From: Tomocerus qinae
Taxonomy: Eukaryota > Arthropoda > Collembola > Entomobryomorpha > Tomoceridae
NCBI GenBank assembly: GCA_020055645.1
Contig: CM034546.1
Span: 129,229,875 to 129,293,874 of the forward strand
Length of the DNA stretch: 64,000 nt
Direction of reading: 5' to 3'
In this document: piece after piece, positions 10,065-22,950 of the stretch
How positions within the stretch are numbered: position 1 is the stretch's first letter
Layout of the letters: every line of letters begins with the position of its first letter
Made by a program: the position numbers and the translations under genes
Notes under the pieces: generated by a model
Seen by the model: only the letters and a program-made list of their open reading frames with translations
Told to the model about the DNA's origin: nothing
Database searches by the model: none

Positions 10065-13000
10065 TTGAGTTCCCATCTAAGAGACCTTCTGGCCTGGGAA
10101 GGTGTTCTCACGTTGAAATATGAAACTTTAGGAAGTCAATCAACTCCATAATAGATGATTTTAAAAAATAATATTTTTAAAAAATGACCCGCCGTTCGGA
10201 AGTTATGGCGGGTTTTCTGCCGAGGGGGGTTTGCAAAAGTTATCCCCGATTTTCTCGAAAAGTATTCATCCGATTTCAATGGGATTTTTTTTGTTGTGTT
10301 CCCAAACACATTCCTGAGAAGGGGTAAAAATCAATTTTTGGTCAGTGTTTCAAAATTTTGAAAAAAAATTAATCGAAATTTCGAAAATCACAATTTTTTG
10401 AAATTTGGCATAATCTTGCTTTCGGTATGGTTGTTATGTTATCTATAATGCATATCAGCAAAGCAAATATCCATATCACTATATTTCTTATGCTTATACT
10501 GCTTATTCCATGACCTTTTGCCAGAATTTGCTGTTTTTTCTAAGTCTTCTTATCTTCTCTTATGTCAACGAATGCAGTCATTCAACATTCACCGAAAAGA
10601 GCGACAAAGTCACTCTTGGAAATATTGTGCTATTATATTACTGTTACAGCATTTCCTTGTAAACAATGGATACAATGGAAACAATGAAACGCCATCGCTA
10701 ATTGGATATTTTGTATTGTGTAGCTAATTGGTTTTAATTGCCTTTCCTCGACGCTCGGCGAAGCGAATGCAGTATAGTGAATGTGTTGTAGACAGCTGCT
10801 GCATGCCGGGGACAACCAAACTGGCGAAGTTCTATCTTCAATATACCGAACGCAACTTATAATACACAATCTCACACACAAGTACCAATATATTAAGAAT
10901 AAGGTATTCCTGGAAACGACCAATTACTCTGACTATCATATTCCATGTTAACTTTTTTTAGGAAATTCGGATCTCCTCTGGGGCTTCTAAACCTACAAAA
11001 AAAGTGTAAATACAAAGAAGGTTCATCGAAAGCTGAACTACAATCTCACTGTGGAAAATCTGACATATCTATCTTGGATATTAAGATATCTTCTATTGAA
11101 TTGCAAACGTTAATAACTTAATATCCAAAATAGATATGTCAGATTTTCCACAGTGAGATTGTAGTTCAGCTTTCGATGAACCTTCTTTGTATTTACACTT
11201 TTTTTGTAGGTTTAGAAGCCCCAGAGGAGATCCGAATTTCCTAAAAAAAGTTAACATGGAATATGATAGTCAGAGTAATTGGTCGTTTCCAGGAATACCT
11301 TATTCTTAATATATTGGTACTTGTGTGTGAGATTGTGTATTATAAGTTGCGTTCGGTATATTGAAGATAGAACTTCGCCAGTTTGGTTGTCCCCGGCATG
11401 CAGCAGCTGTCTACAACACATTCACCATACTGCATTCGCTTCGCCGAGCGTCGAGGAAAGGCAATTAAAACCAATTAGCTACACAATACAAAATATCCAA
11501 TTAGCGATGGCGTTTCATTGTTTCCATTGTATCCATTGTTTACAAGGAAATGCTGTAACAGTAATACTATGTACAGCAGATGCATGAGTCATAAATGTAG
11601 TCATCATCGGTTCATGACTAATGTCATAATCGTCACTGCCCCTTCTTCTCAGCTCCTGATAATGCTGTACACTTAAATAGAACTTCGCCCATGTTTGTGA
11701 GAGGGACAAAAGTCATTATTCAAAAGAAAAGGAACTCAAAGAAACCTAAGCGTGAATAATAAGTTTATTGGAACCTGCTACTTAGATGGTTTAGTGCCTT
11801 AGTATATTGATGTAGAACTTTGCACTTTAGGTACCTAAAACTAACCTGATTATATATTTCCATGAAAAGGGACACATTGTTATAAGTTCAAAAGTCATAA
11901 TTCGCCCGCTTGTTAGCCAACGCATTACTGCATTGCTTTTCCTCCTGGCATAAATAGGTTTAAAATCGCTCAGTTTAATCATTTAACTCACAGTCGTCTA
12001 CTTCATTTGAGTCTTCAGCAGTGATTTTGTATTGTCGAACATTGAAATCTCGTCTACTTCAATTCTACGCCACACCATTTCCTGAGTCTAAAACAGTGAT
12101 TTCCAAATATTTAAATCTACAATGAAGTAAGTAACTTCTGAGAATCTCAAATTGTTCATTTGACGCATTGGCAACTCTTTTGGAACGCCTTTTACAATTT
12201 CTTCGGTACATTTCCGTTGCAAGTAAATCGTTTTCAATTCGTTTGTGCGGTACAACCAATGTGTTTTCTCAATAATTCACTTTTTCCAAAAGAGTTCAAT
12301 GTTCGACAATACAAAATCACTGCTGAAGACTCAAATGAAGTAGACGACTGTGAGTTAAATGATTAAACTGAGCGATTTTAAACCTATTTATGCCAGGAGG
12401 AAAAGCAATGCAGTAATGCGTTGGCTAACAAGCGGGCGAATTATGACTTTTGAACTTATAACAATGTGTCCCTTTTCATGGAAATATATAATCAGGTTAG
12501 TTTTAGGTACCTAAAGTGCAAAGTTCTACATCAATATACTAAGGCACTAAACCATCTAAGTAGCAGGTTCCAATAAACTTATTATTCACGCTTAGGTTTC
12601 TTTGAGTTCCTTTTCTTTTGAATAATGACTTTTGTCCCTCTCACAAACATGGGCGAAGTTCTATTTAAGTGTACAGCATTATCAGGAGCTGAGAAGAAGG
12701 GGCAGTGACGATTATGACATTAGTCATGAACCGATGATGACTACATATATGACTCATGCATCTGCTGTACATAGTATAATAGCACAATATTTCCAAGAGT
12801 GACTTTTTCGCTCTTTTCGGTGAATGTTGAATGACTGCATTCGTTGACATAAGAGAAGATAAGAAGACTTAGAAAAAACAGCAAATTCTGGCAAAAGGTC
12901 ATGGAATAGGCAGTATAAGCATAAGAAATATAGTGATATGGATATTTGCTTTGCTGATATGCATTATAGATAACATAACAACCATACCGAAAGCAAGATT

Positions 13001-13353
13001 ATGCCAAATTTCAAAAAATTGTGATTTTCGAAATTTCGATTAATTTTTTTTCAAAATTTTGAAACACTGACCAAAAATTGATTTTTACCCCTTCTCAGGA
13101 ATGTGTTTGGGAACACAACAAAAAAAATCCCATTGAAATCGGATGAATACTTTTCGAGAAAATCGGGGATAACTTTTGCAAACCCCCCTCGGCAGAAAAC
13201 CCGCCATAACTTCCGAACGGCGGGTCATTTTTTAAAAATATTATTTTTTAAAATCATCTATTATGGAGTTGATTGACTTCCTAAAGTTTCATATTTCAAC
13301 GTGAGAACACCTTCCCAGGCCAGAAGGTCTCTTAGATGGGAACTCAATTAATA
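10065..13353. mobile_element. Nested foldback element (three-way palindrome)
   Basis: The outer arms 10065-10638 and 12776-13353 are near-perfect reverse complements. Between them sit two more palindromes placed back to back: 10638-11087 with 11113-11568 (about 25-base loop) and 11568-12046 with 12297-12775 (about 250-base loop). The single strand can therefore fold as a three-way junction in which almost every base is paired. Mismatches between arms are rare. The tips read gagttccc...gggaactc and are flanked by aatt on both sides, which could be a 4-bp target duplication or part of the repeat. There is no plausible transposase; the open frames inside are mirror copies of each other. It lies between the P450 and F-box genes. 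Confidence 0.85.
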
Positions 13354-13927
13354 TATAACTAATAACGTCTAATCGGTCGGTAAAGTCTTGGAAGAGATGC
13401 CCTTTGAACATAAAAGCTAAACAGGCTAAAATAATTAATTACACTAGTATTGATAAAACAAAAATGTAAAAAAAGAAACATTTAATTCACATTTATTGTT
13501 ATATATCTATTCAAAAACAAGTTTTTCAACATTTCTGGAGTGTCTGAAGTACAATCTCAAAATATAATCAGCTGATTTGTCAGTACACTACATACTACAA
13601 TAATACTATAGATATAATATGGCTACTTCATATTTATTTTATTTCATCGGTATTGAAATATTTGTTTTGGGAAAATCTGAAGCCAAAATGAATTGTACTT
13701 TTGCGTTACATCTATATAGATATTATAATACTTATTTAAATATTATATACTTAGCTATCTAAAGTGTAACACTAATGATACATTACATATACTTCCATAC
13801 ATACATATACTTACTTACACACACTTGGTAACTTCAGTTACTTAATCACTGTAAATTAAAGCAATTATGAAATATAATCTGAACTAGTAAATAATTGTCA
13901 TGTCATTCAGTCTAAGTAAGCGAGTAA
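13354..13927. other. Intergenic, 3' flank of F-box gene
   Basis: AT-rich, no gene seen. Confidence 0.5.
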
Positions 13928-15812
13928 TCAGAACAGTTCCACAGAGCGTTCAAAATAAAACCAATAACTATATTTGCACAGCTCGAAAGATTTTTCGTTA
14001 CCGAACACAATGTCGTGGATTTTCTGCAAACCGATGGCAGTGCCCTGATTTTGTCCTTTTTCGAAGAGGAAATATCGACCTATTTTATCTACGTATTCTG
14101 AGAGATATGAGACTCCAAAAGTTTCTTCGGTAGCCCAATCGAATGCTCCAAAAACTACATTGTCAAAATTAGTTTTTGGAAAGCGGATGATTCTTCGGAA
14201 GTGAGAATTGAAGTTTGCTTTGGATCTTTTGTCCAGGATTTTTACCGGGTTAATGATAAAAGTGAGATTCTTCGGTTTCAATTTACTTGCAGGTAATCCA
14301 TACTGGTTCAAGAACTTTGGTTCCATAGTGACATTTGTTACAACCAGAGTTTCAAATTCAAAAATTGATTCGCCAACGAAATCATTTAGATGACTGAGAA
14401 AAATTCTTCGGACACTTTTTGGAATATAATCCACGTTTAATGGAGTAGGTTCAAAGTATCCAGAAATTAACAATTCAACAACACTGGGACAGGATGAAAA
14501 ATATTGAAGGAATTCCAAAGTGTCGTTACTTTCAAACTTTAAAGATTCCAAATGAAAGAAAGTTACTGGAAAGCTGCAAATTATGTCTCGGCAGGTTCTC
14601 AAAACTAATTTTTTAAGTGTCGGAGGTAAAAGTGAGATATCAGCTCGAGTGTTGTAGAGAATCAATTCTGAGATATTCATTTGAGTCCTTTGAGTAAAGG
14701 GAGTCGAATGTAGAGTCAGTCTTGATATTTTCCATCGGGAGACATCCCAGTGTCTCAAAACCATTTTGTTGTACAAGGTTAAGATTTTCAGAGATCGGGC
14801 TCCTTCTAAATCAACGATGATGACAACAGACTGCATATAAGGAGGCTGGAGATCAAGTATTTCAAGTCGATCGAAGTTTACAAATTCTGCTAAGTCCATT
14901 GAGTGGACTTCGTGGTCATGACTCATGAATTTATTGTACGAAAGTCGCAGCTCTTTAGGTTTAATACGATGCCCGCTCAAAACAATTGTTCCACCTGTCA
15001 CACTAACAGAATCCAAAGACTGTAGACTTTCTGCTGGGATCAGCGTTTGTTTTGAATCGAAACCCGGCAGGAAATCCATTGCCTGATAGGTAAAGACTTT
15101 TAAGTTTTCTGTGAGCAAAGGACCCATATCCATTTCTGGACAAGGTTTTCCATTTCCTGCCAGAAGGCTAAATTGTTCGATTAACTTCAAACTGGTGATT
15201 GTACTTCCTTGATTTCGAAAAAATGACTGCATTTGGGTTAATTTCCATGGAATAGCTCCACGTAATTCTAATCCAGTAATTGGAATTTCAGTATTTGAAA
15301 ATAAACGCTTAAGAACAGCGATATCGCTTTCTCTGGCTCCCTCGTGGAAAAACGCAATTGTTTTATTTCGAAATGTAGGCTCGATAATTGACTTCCATTT
15401 TTGGCAAACTGCTCGGCATTTCTTCAGTGATGCATATTCCAAAGAACTGAATATCTTTCGAAGCACCTATACGAAAGAAAACCAAAACTTGTCAAAAATT
15501 AAAACAGCTGATAACATTTTAGAATTTTAATTAGTTGATATTACTTACCACGTCATTTAGCAATGCAGGATAGAATTCGATTTTCCCACGGCTACTTGAC
15601 CCTGGTTCATCGTCAGTGGTAGTAGCTACTATCTGCACCTTTGATTTCCGTGGCGAATTTTTTCGGCTTGGGCCTGGCTCATTGTCAGTATTGGCAGTGG
15701 TAGTAGTTTCTTTCTGCACCTTTGACGAATCTCCACGGCTTGTGCCTGCCTCATTTTCAGCATCGGCAGTAGTATTAGTTTCTTCCCGAAACGACTTTCC
15801 ACTTCGTAACAT
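13928..15812 (-). CDS. F-box protein with leucine-rich-repeat-like body
   Basis: Two exons, 15812-15549 and 15466-13928, join without phase loss (intron GTAAGT...TATAG) into 600 residues. The first exon encodes a Ser/Thr/Glu/Asp-rich disordered head. The F-box straddles the junction: LLNDVV from exon 1, then LRKIFSSLEYASLKKCRAVCQKWK from exon 2 with the hallmark Leu, Ile-Phe, Val-Cys-x-x-Trp positions. The rest has spaced leucine/isoleucine strands (LRLSYNK, LEILDL, LKILTLY, LKKLVLR, LESLKFE) resembling degenerate LRRs. Family knowledge: F-box proteins bring substrates to SCF ubiquitin ligases, with the LRR part as the substrate reader. The target is unknown. The start is the first ATG of exon 1. 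Confidence 0.85.
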
Positions 15813-16908
15813 TTTTCTTGGGATTCAGAACTCTCCCGTCTAGAGCATTAAAAATTTAAGGTTAATTAAACTGAGAAACTAGATTTTGTTTATTTGGTTA
15901 ATAATTAAATTGTAAATTAAATGATGCATGTCCCAATAATTGATAATATATCTGTTTAGAAAATTGAGAATCCTAACCTTAAGTTGAATTCTATTTACAC
16001 GGAGTAGTATAGGTTTTATTTATATTTAATAAACGCTATATACGTATGACGTATCGACGTGTCCGACACTCTATCCACAGCACCGGATGACGGAATATAT
16101 TAAATTTACAGCTGACAGCTATTATTAATCAATCAATCCCAATTCCCAACTAATGTTTTCGTCGGTATGCAGCAGAGATTGCATTTAGTAAACTTCGAAC
16201 AAGATTCAATTCACGAATTATGAAGATAAATTCTTCCTTTCAGTTCAATGATCAGTTTCCAGCAAGACAGAAACACGACTGGACAGCACAGACAGACGAA
16301 GACGATCAGACGACGCATCTTCAATATTATAATTTACAGCCACTGCTCAGCTCTTTGCTCAGGTCCAGTTCAGTTGCCCGCAATATTATTTGTTCAAAAG
16401 GTGTGAAATTTGTCGCAGTTGATAGCATCCCACCACTATGAGTAGTACAATAATTTCTTTGTTGCAGTTCTATAATATTTGCATTTGTATGAAAAATTTA
16501 TGCAAATGAATTTTTAATTCGAATGTCCAAGTTCAATCAGAGCCAGCCAATTGACAGTGGATGTAAATATGTAACAGTAAAAACCTCTTCCAGGTTAGGT
16601 TTCAATTCTCAATTCAATTTATTATGCTCGTTTCTCTGTTCCTTTTAACATGACCAGCAGAAATAAATAATGTACGGTAACGGTCTCATTTTTATTGTTT
16701 TCTTCGATATTTCATTACAATTTCGATGAAAAGTTTATTTCTGAAGCAAATTTATGTATTTATCTTTCCATTATTATTATAATTAGTTAATTATAATCAT
16801 GGATCAGGTTGAGAGATGCTGCTGTTGAACCAGCTGACCATGTTATTTCCATATTTATACATCCAGCCTACATTGGAAGTCACTGTCCCAATATGCACTT
16901 GGAGTATG
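15813..16908. other. Intergenic between F-box 5' end and aminopeptidase 3' end
   Basis: No convincing exon. A short plus-strand open frame (16220-16441) has no recognisable domain. The left part should contain the F-box promoter. Confidence 0.5.
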
Positions 16909-19617
16909 TCAGCTGGTAAAGTCGCAGTTATTATTCACGAAAATTTGCATCTGAAATAAAAGAATGTAGAGAATTAGGATTGTTCATGACATTTAAATTC
17001 TCAGAATTATAAAACCGCTTTGCTAATTTGTCAAATAATTCTCCACATTTACCCTTGTGACATGCTCTTCTTTGTTAAAATATTGTGCAAAAGTTTGGAA
17101 TAGTTCCACGACGATAGCTGCATCGTTATCCAAACTAAAATTAACAATCCTCTTTTAAAATAAATTTGCATCAATTTTTATTATTGCATAAATAGTACTT
17201 GAAACAAAAACCACTTACTACTCAAGGATTTTATTTAATTCGCTTTCCAGGAAATTAAATGCAATATTTCTACCCACAGAATTGGCAGCAACTTTTTTAT
17301 AAAATGCCTTAGCTTCAGTTTTAGTAAAATAGTCTTCATTTTCAAAGGCGTTACGTAAGGATCTAATAAAAAAAAATGTTAAAAGTCAACATCGGTAAGT
17401 TTAATTTTAATTTTTAATTCCGTCTCGTGCTTACGCCTCCAAATAATTCGAATCCGAGCTGCAAGCTAAAGAATTCAGCCACATTTGTCTATCCGAAGGA
17501 TTGCCATTTTCAAACTGGCTTTTAGCAAAATCCAATATATCCGTTCCTCCTAAAGATACCCCAGCACATTGCATGACTGATCTTAAATCGACAGGAATTC
17601 TGCAAAACATTATTACAAAAAAGGTTAATTAAAGGACACATTTCTATCTACAATAAATTATTTATTTACTTCGCTATTTATTAATTATTATTTAAGTTAA
17701 TTATAATTTACGGATTTGTCGCTGGTGAATCGACCCATCGGGAGTACAATTTAATAGCATAGTCTCTACAAGTATCAGTTGCCATTCCACAAGCCCAGTC
17801 TAATAAATTAGCTCTCAAAATCACACTGACACCTTTCTCTTCCGTATTTTGTTCTGGTCCTATCAAAGCCAATGCTTTTTCAAGTTTTTCTGAAAAGTAG
17901 CTCTGTTAGTAGTTAAAAAATTAATACCAATTCTTTTAAAAATTGTAAAAACATGCTTAAGAATTATCTAAAATAACCTTCAAAGCATCAAAGTCACTTT
18001 CAGTACCACTAAGAAGTGTGTAGGCCTTTTTCAAATGTGTTAGTACAGGAGTCCAAGCTACAAGCGTGTCTTCCTGTTCCAGATATGTAGTGAACTCCAA
18101 AGCTGTTTGAATCGTCGTGTAATCTAGAAATTAAAGAATTACTTTAACATCATTTTTAAAAAATTATCGAAATGCGTAGAGATTATTTCTACCATTAAAT
18201 GCCAATGTAAAGTAATCATCTAGAAGTTGACTTCTACTCGTCGAGCTGAAGACACTTGGATCTCTATCAAGCTGAGATTTAATAAGATTAGTCAAAGGAG
18301 TGTCGTAGAGCACACGATAAAAACCTGAGGGTGAAATTAAAAATTACGCCAAAGTGCAGGAAATAATAATCAGCCATTTGTCAATTATCCGTTGATTTTT
18401 CCACAACAACAAAAAAAACTTACTATTTCCATTTGGATTGACTAATATCCAATCATTATTGAGATTAACATCAACAGAATGACTTGTCATAATGACATTC
18501 TTCGGGATCCATAATTTAGGTTTGTGATTTGGTAATGTGGGAGTTACGGCTGTTGCATATGTCACGGGAACCCACCACAGCTCATCTGGATTTATATACG
18601 TAACCAATTTCTGATACTTAAAACGCTCCTAAAAATAAAGCTCATTGTTTTTGATTTGTAAAATGTTACGTTAACTAATTAATTATATGTTAATTAGTCA
18701 GTATAACATTGATTAATTAGTTTTAGATTTACATTTTGAAAGTTTAAAAGTATGAAATACAGGAATACCTGAGAAACGAAAATTCTATTTGGTGAAACTT
18801 TAAAAACTTTAACGACTGGGTATCCCGTTTGCAGAGTCCAGGTATCCATAACTTCTTTAATAGTAAGATTTGGTAAGTTCGCATCTTCTTGAGCCACTTC
18901 ATTTAAAACTGCAAACAATTCATCTTGCGCTGCATTTCCATAACGTCTGTAAATAAAAATTAACAGTTATAAACATTTAGTTAATAAATAAACTGCTAAT
19001 AAATAAATAAATAATAGCGAATTATACTTTTCTTGTATATATTGTCTTAATCCTCGCTTAAGAGTGTCTTCTGTTAGAAAAGCTTCCATCATACGAATAA
19101 TCGCTGATCCTTTGTCATAAATAATACGACTAGGATTGCCTTCCGGACTGGAAACAGGAAAAGTGCCTGTCCCGGCGTCAAATGCCATTGAAGTTTGCAT
19201 GGCGTCAATTGCAGCTGTATTTAAACTATCGAATTCTGGGTCGCTTACACTGGTGCCTAAACGCTCAACGTATGTCGAAAACCCTTCATTCAGCCAAATC
19301 TATAAACAGTACAAAATACAAATCTACAAATTTAAAGAATTTTAATTGCTGATAAAATATTGCTAAATGCTGACAAGAAAATAAAACTCCAAATAAATCT
19401 GAAAAACGTACGTCATTCCAAAATTGCATCGTGACAATATTGCCAAACCACTGATGGGCTACTTCATGGGCAATAACTGTTGTAACTAATCTTCTCTCTG
19501 ATTCTGTAGTTTCACCCTCAAAATAAAGAAGGTAATCCTCCCTAAATTTTATTTATAGTCGTTTTTTGAATGATTACTTATAAAATTGTCAAAAGATAAT
19601 TAAAATAAGTTAATTAC

Positions 19618-19642
19618 CTATACGTTATCAGCCCCCAATTCT
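19618..19642 (-). CDS. 25-bp microexon of the aminopeptidase (exopeptidase motif)
   Basis: Flanked by TTACAG at its 5' side and GTAATT at its 3' side. Splicing to 19721 and 19541 assembles G-A-M-E-N-W-G-L-I-T-Y-R, the invariant M1 exopeptidase motif, so this tiny exon is essential to the catalytic site. Confidence 0.92.
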
Positions 19643-19833
19643 CTGTAAGGACATGTAAAAAAGGAGATTTATTGCTATTACTGTTTTTACGTATTTAATT
19701 AAGGTTCATTTCCACTTACCCATTGCTCCAAAAGGAAAGTCTGGAATTGCAACTGAATCCATTTTTGGCAATTCGTATGCCTGGTTAAAATATTCTTCAT
19801 AGGTGCTTAGATCTTTCGCAGTGGTGATTGCAG

Positions 19834-21293
19834 GGTTAAAGTAAGACAGTGGTTGCAGAGGTGGAGGGGGAGGAGTGAGATGGAGGTGGAGGAGTGAGGT
19901 GGAGGTGGAGGGTTGAGGTGGAGGGTTGAGGTGGAGGAGTGAGGTGGAGGGTTGAGGTGGAGGAGGTGGAGGAGTGAGGCGAGGAGGTGGAGGTAAAAAT
20001 GTAGGATTTTTTTCTCCTCACCCACTAATCCACTTTTCTCTCTCTCCTCAGTAAAAATAGAGCGTACAAAACAAAATTTAATTATATAAAACATAGTTTA
20101 GTGGCATTAAACTGTAATTATATTAATCTACAGCAAGCCGTAACAGAAGTTCGCCTGATTAAAGGCTACCATGTACACATTGTGGTAGACGAAAAGTACT
20201 CACCCGTTGTAACACAAAACCGAGCGTACGGATTTTGATCAAACTTTCAGAATTGAGTGTTTATAAATGTAGCAACGGCACATTAAAAATGCAGACATTG
20301 ATATTATTACGATATGTGAAAACTGACGTGCCATTATAACCAATACCATAATACTATTATAACGCAATCAAAGCGAAACTATATCATTTGAAAAGTCAAC
20401 ATAAAATCAAAATTAATTAATGTTGACTAAATCAACATGCTTTAATAGGGATTCAACATGCTTTAATAGGGATTCAACATGCTTTAATAGGGATTCAACG
20501 TGCTTTAATAGGTATTCAAAATGCTTTAATAGGGATTCAACATTCTTTAATAGGTATTCAACAGGCTTTAATAGGGATTCAACATTCTTTAATATTCAAC
20601 ATGCTTTAGTAGGGATTCAACATGCTTTAATAGGTATTCAACAGGCTTTAATAGGGATTCAACATTCTTTAATAGGTATTCAACATGCTTTAATAGGGAT
20701 TCAACATGCTTTAATAGGGATTTAACATGCTTTAATAGGGATTCAACATGCTCTAATGAGGATTCAATATGCTCTAGTAGGAATTCAACATGCTCTAGTA
20801 GGGATTCAACATGCTCTAGTAGGGATTCAACATGCTCTAGTAGGGATTCAACATACTCTAATAGGGATGGACAAAGATACAAACAGACAACTGTAAATTA
20901 TAATATAGTATAATTATGTTTAGGTTTGACATGCTAACGCCATAGCTTATTTAATCATTTGTCAAATTATAAAGTGGTATCTTATATATATAAATTATAT
21001 ATAAGAATTTCAGCACATACGTTTAATATAATTACAGTTTAATTTAACTAAACTATGTTTTATAAGTATTAAAAGTGGATTAGTGGGTGAGAAGAAAAAA
21101 ATCCTACATTTTTACTTCCACCTCCTCCTCCACCTCCTCGCCTCACTCCTCCACCTCCTCACTTCCACCTCCTCCACCTCAACCATCCACCTCACTCCTC
21201 CACCTCCACCTCACTCCTCCACCTCCACCTCACTCCTCCCCCTCCACCTCCCTCCTCAACCTCCATCTCTGCAACCACTGTCTTACTTTAACC
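19834..21293. mobile_element. Non-autonomous TIR transposon inside an aminopeptidase exon (8-bp TSD)
   Basis: Long terminal inverted repeats of about 270 bases (19834-20121 with 21023-21293) begin ggttaaagtaagacagtgg. Perfect 8-bp target duplications, gattgcag, lie at 19826-19833 and 21294-21301. The arms include a strongly strand-biased ggtgga/tccacc tract. The core holds about 20 copies of a 21-bp repeat. There is no transposase. The 8-bp duplication is typical of the hAT superfamily. The outer tip matches the small MITE family found five more times in the window. Confidence 0.92.
20430..20870. repeat. 21-bp tandem repeat in the transposon core
   Basis: About twenty head-to-tail copies of a unit like ggattcaacatgctttaata, with a gradual change to a ctctag variant toward the right end. 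The unit is a multiple of three, which keeps frames open on both strands; no protein is claimed. Confidence 0.92.
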
Positions 21294-22950
21294 GATTGCA
21301 GCATATGCCCCACCATTTTTATGTTCCATGAGACTTTTTTGGCCCCAAGTCTATAATATTCAAAAAATTAAAAGTCTATCAAACAATTCCCATAAATACA
21401 ATTAATTAAGGGGTTTGCCAAATACCTTAACAGGTTTGTCCCCAAACGATCCTTCTGGTGCTTCCTCGTAAACAAAATCCGAGACAATAATTGCAACGAG
21501 ATAAGTAGGCATTTTCACGGAAGTTGCAAATTTTGACCATCTCCAACCAACCAATTGTTCATCTGGGCTAAAATTCACGATTTTAAAGGCTAATTATAAT
21601 TGATAGGAAATATAAATGAACAACATTGTTATTGTTATTTCAAATCTAAAATTTCCCTCCATACAACTATCCAATATTTATGAAGTAATAATAATATAAA
21701 AATCTCATCGCTTACTCTTCAGTGTCTTCCACAATGTCCATATTACATAGAGCATGGTAGCCATCATTTTTATTGTAGGCAATACTCATATCGAAAGTAG
21801 CTTTCATAGCCGGCTCGTCAAAACATGGGAATGCTCTTCTCGCATCTATGTCTTCGAATTGAGTTGTGGCCAACCATCTACAGATTCACAAACTTAATTA
21901 AATACGTTGATAATAATTAACAGGTTTAAATAATTAATAAAGTTGAACATTTTCTATTGACAAAACTACTTAATTTCCAAATAGTAGTCAATTCGAATAA
22001 AAAAATTTATATAATTTTAATATAAATGTCTACAGGCAACATTACAACGTGTTCAAATGTAAATTAAATTGATACATTTTATTCCTTGTCATTATTCTGC
22101 TTTTCTCCGGAGGAAGAAAATTCAATTTTTTATTTTTATTAATAGTTTACTATGATTACCATTTGTAAAATAGAAAAGGATTAAACACAATATTTTAACG
22201 CTTTTGTTCTACAAAAATTAAAATGTGAAAATAAAACGGGAATATTGGGATTAATACTGACCGTAGCTTTCCCTCGGACATATAACTACTTCGGTACAGG
22301 CCACGAAGTTGTTCAGAAACTGACGCTTTAAAGGAAATGGAAACATTGTAAAGTTTTTCTGCTTCTAATGAAGAATCTAAAGAGATTGTGTAAGTCTCAT
22401 CCTCCTCGTTGTATTCCCCTGGTTTTGCAACTGCAATTTCAGCGCCTGAACTTATATCTATCACCTATTAAGATTTGATTTAAATAAACTTTATAAATAA
22501 CATTTATAAAAATTATATTTTCAATATTGAGTGTAATAATTACCACTTTTATACTTCACCTTAGACAATTTCAATAGTAAATTTAACAAAAATGAGATTA
22601 TAATGTTAGTTTTACCTTAACTGAGTTTTCATCTATGTCTATTTCAATGGAATGTAGAGTTATACTATTCGTAGCTTCAACGCACTTGACTCTTATGACA
22701 ACATCTCCAGGGGCATCAAATTGTTTGTAAGTAGGATCAGGATAAACTGCGTCTAAAATTGGCCTAATTTTTACAGTATAATGTTCAGGAATAATATTTG
22801 TGGGAAGACGAGATCGCGAAGCTTGACTATTAATTCTCGGTTCTCGGTGGAAAAGATCTGTACTCTTATGTCGTCTTTTAGTTGCAGAGGAGGTACAGCA
22901 TTAGCGAAACGAATTCCGCAAATTAATATGACATAAATCTGCAGTGACAT

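Larger units (their letters stand above)
16909..22950 (-). pseudogene. M1 aminopeptidase N-like, multi-exon, coding exon broken by a transposon
   Basis: A zinc metallopeptidase of the gluzincin M1 family, probably secreted. The start at 22950 gives a signal peptide. Main exons: up to 22616, 22464-22262, 21877-21716, 21567-21426, 21350-19721 (containing a 1.46 kb transposon), a 25-bp microexon 19642-19618, 19541-19412, 19299-19028, 18946-18769, 18627-18424, 18324-18193, 18123-17978, then smaller ones near 17888-17716, 17600-17460, 17385-17221 and 17165-17055, with a stop at about 16909. Motifs: [11 protein letters not shown]; exopeptidase GAMENWGL assembled across the microexon; zinc site HEVAHQWF with the third ligand in LNEGF. 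The C-terminal helical domain follows. The insertion disrupts the frame just before GAMEN. Near 22880 a frame change needs a roughly 53-base intron or is an error. The 17978/17888 junction phase is unresolved. Confidence 0.85.

Noticed and set aside
10633-11587. Mirror open frames of about 100 residues inside the palindrome
   Set aside because: Both are the same sequence on the two arms of an inverted repeat, with no domain or start context.
19807-20094. Ser/Thr/Pro-rich open frames at 19.8-20.1 kb and 21.1-21.35 kb
   Set aside because: They translate the strand-biased ggtgga/tccacc arms of the transposon TIR.
20420-20882. Repeat-rich open frames on both strands in the 1.46 kb transposon
   Set aside because: They follow from a 21-bp tandem repeat; no transposase motif.
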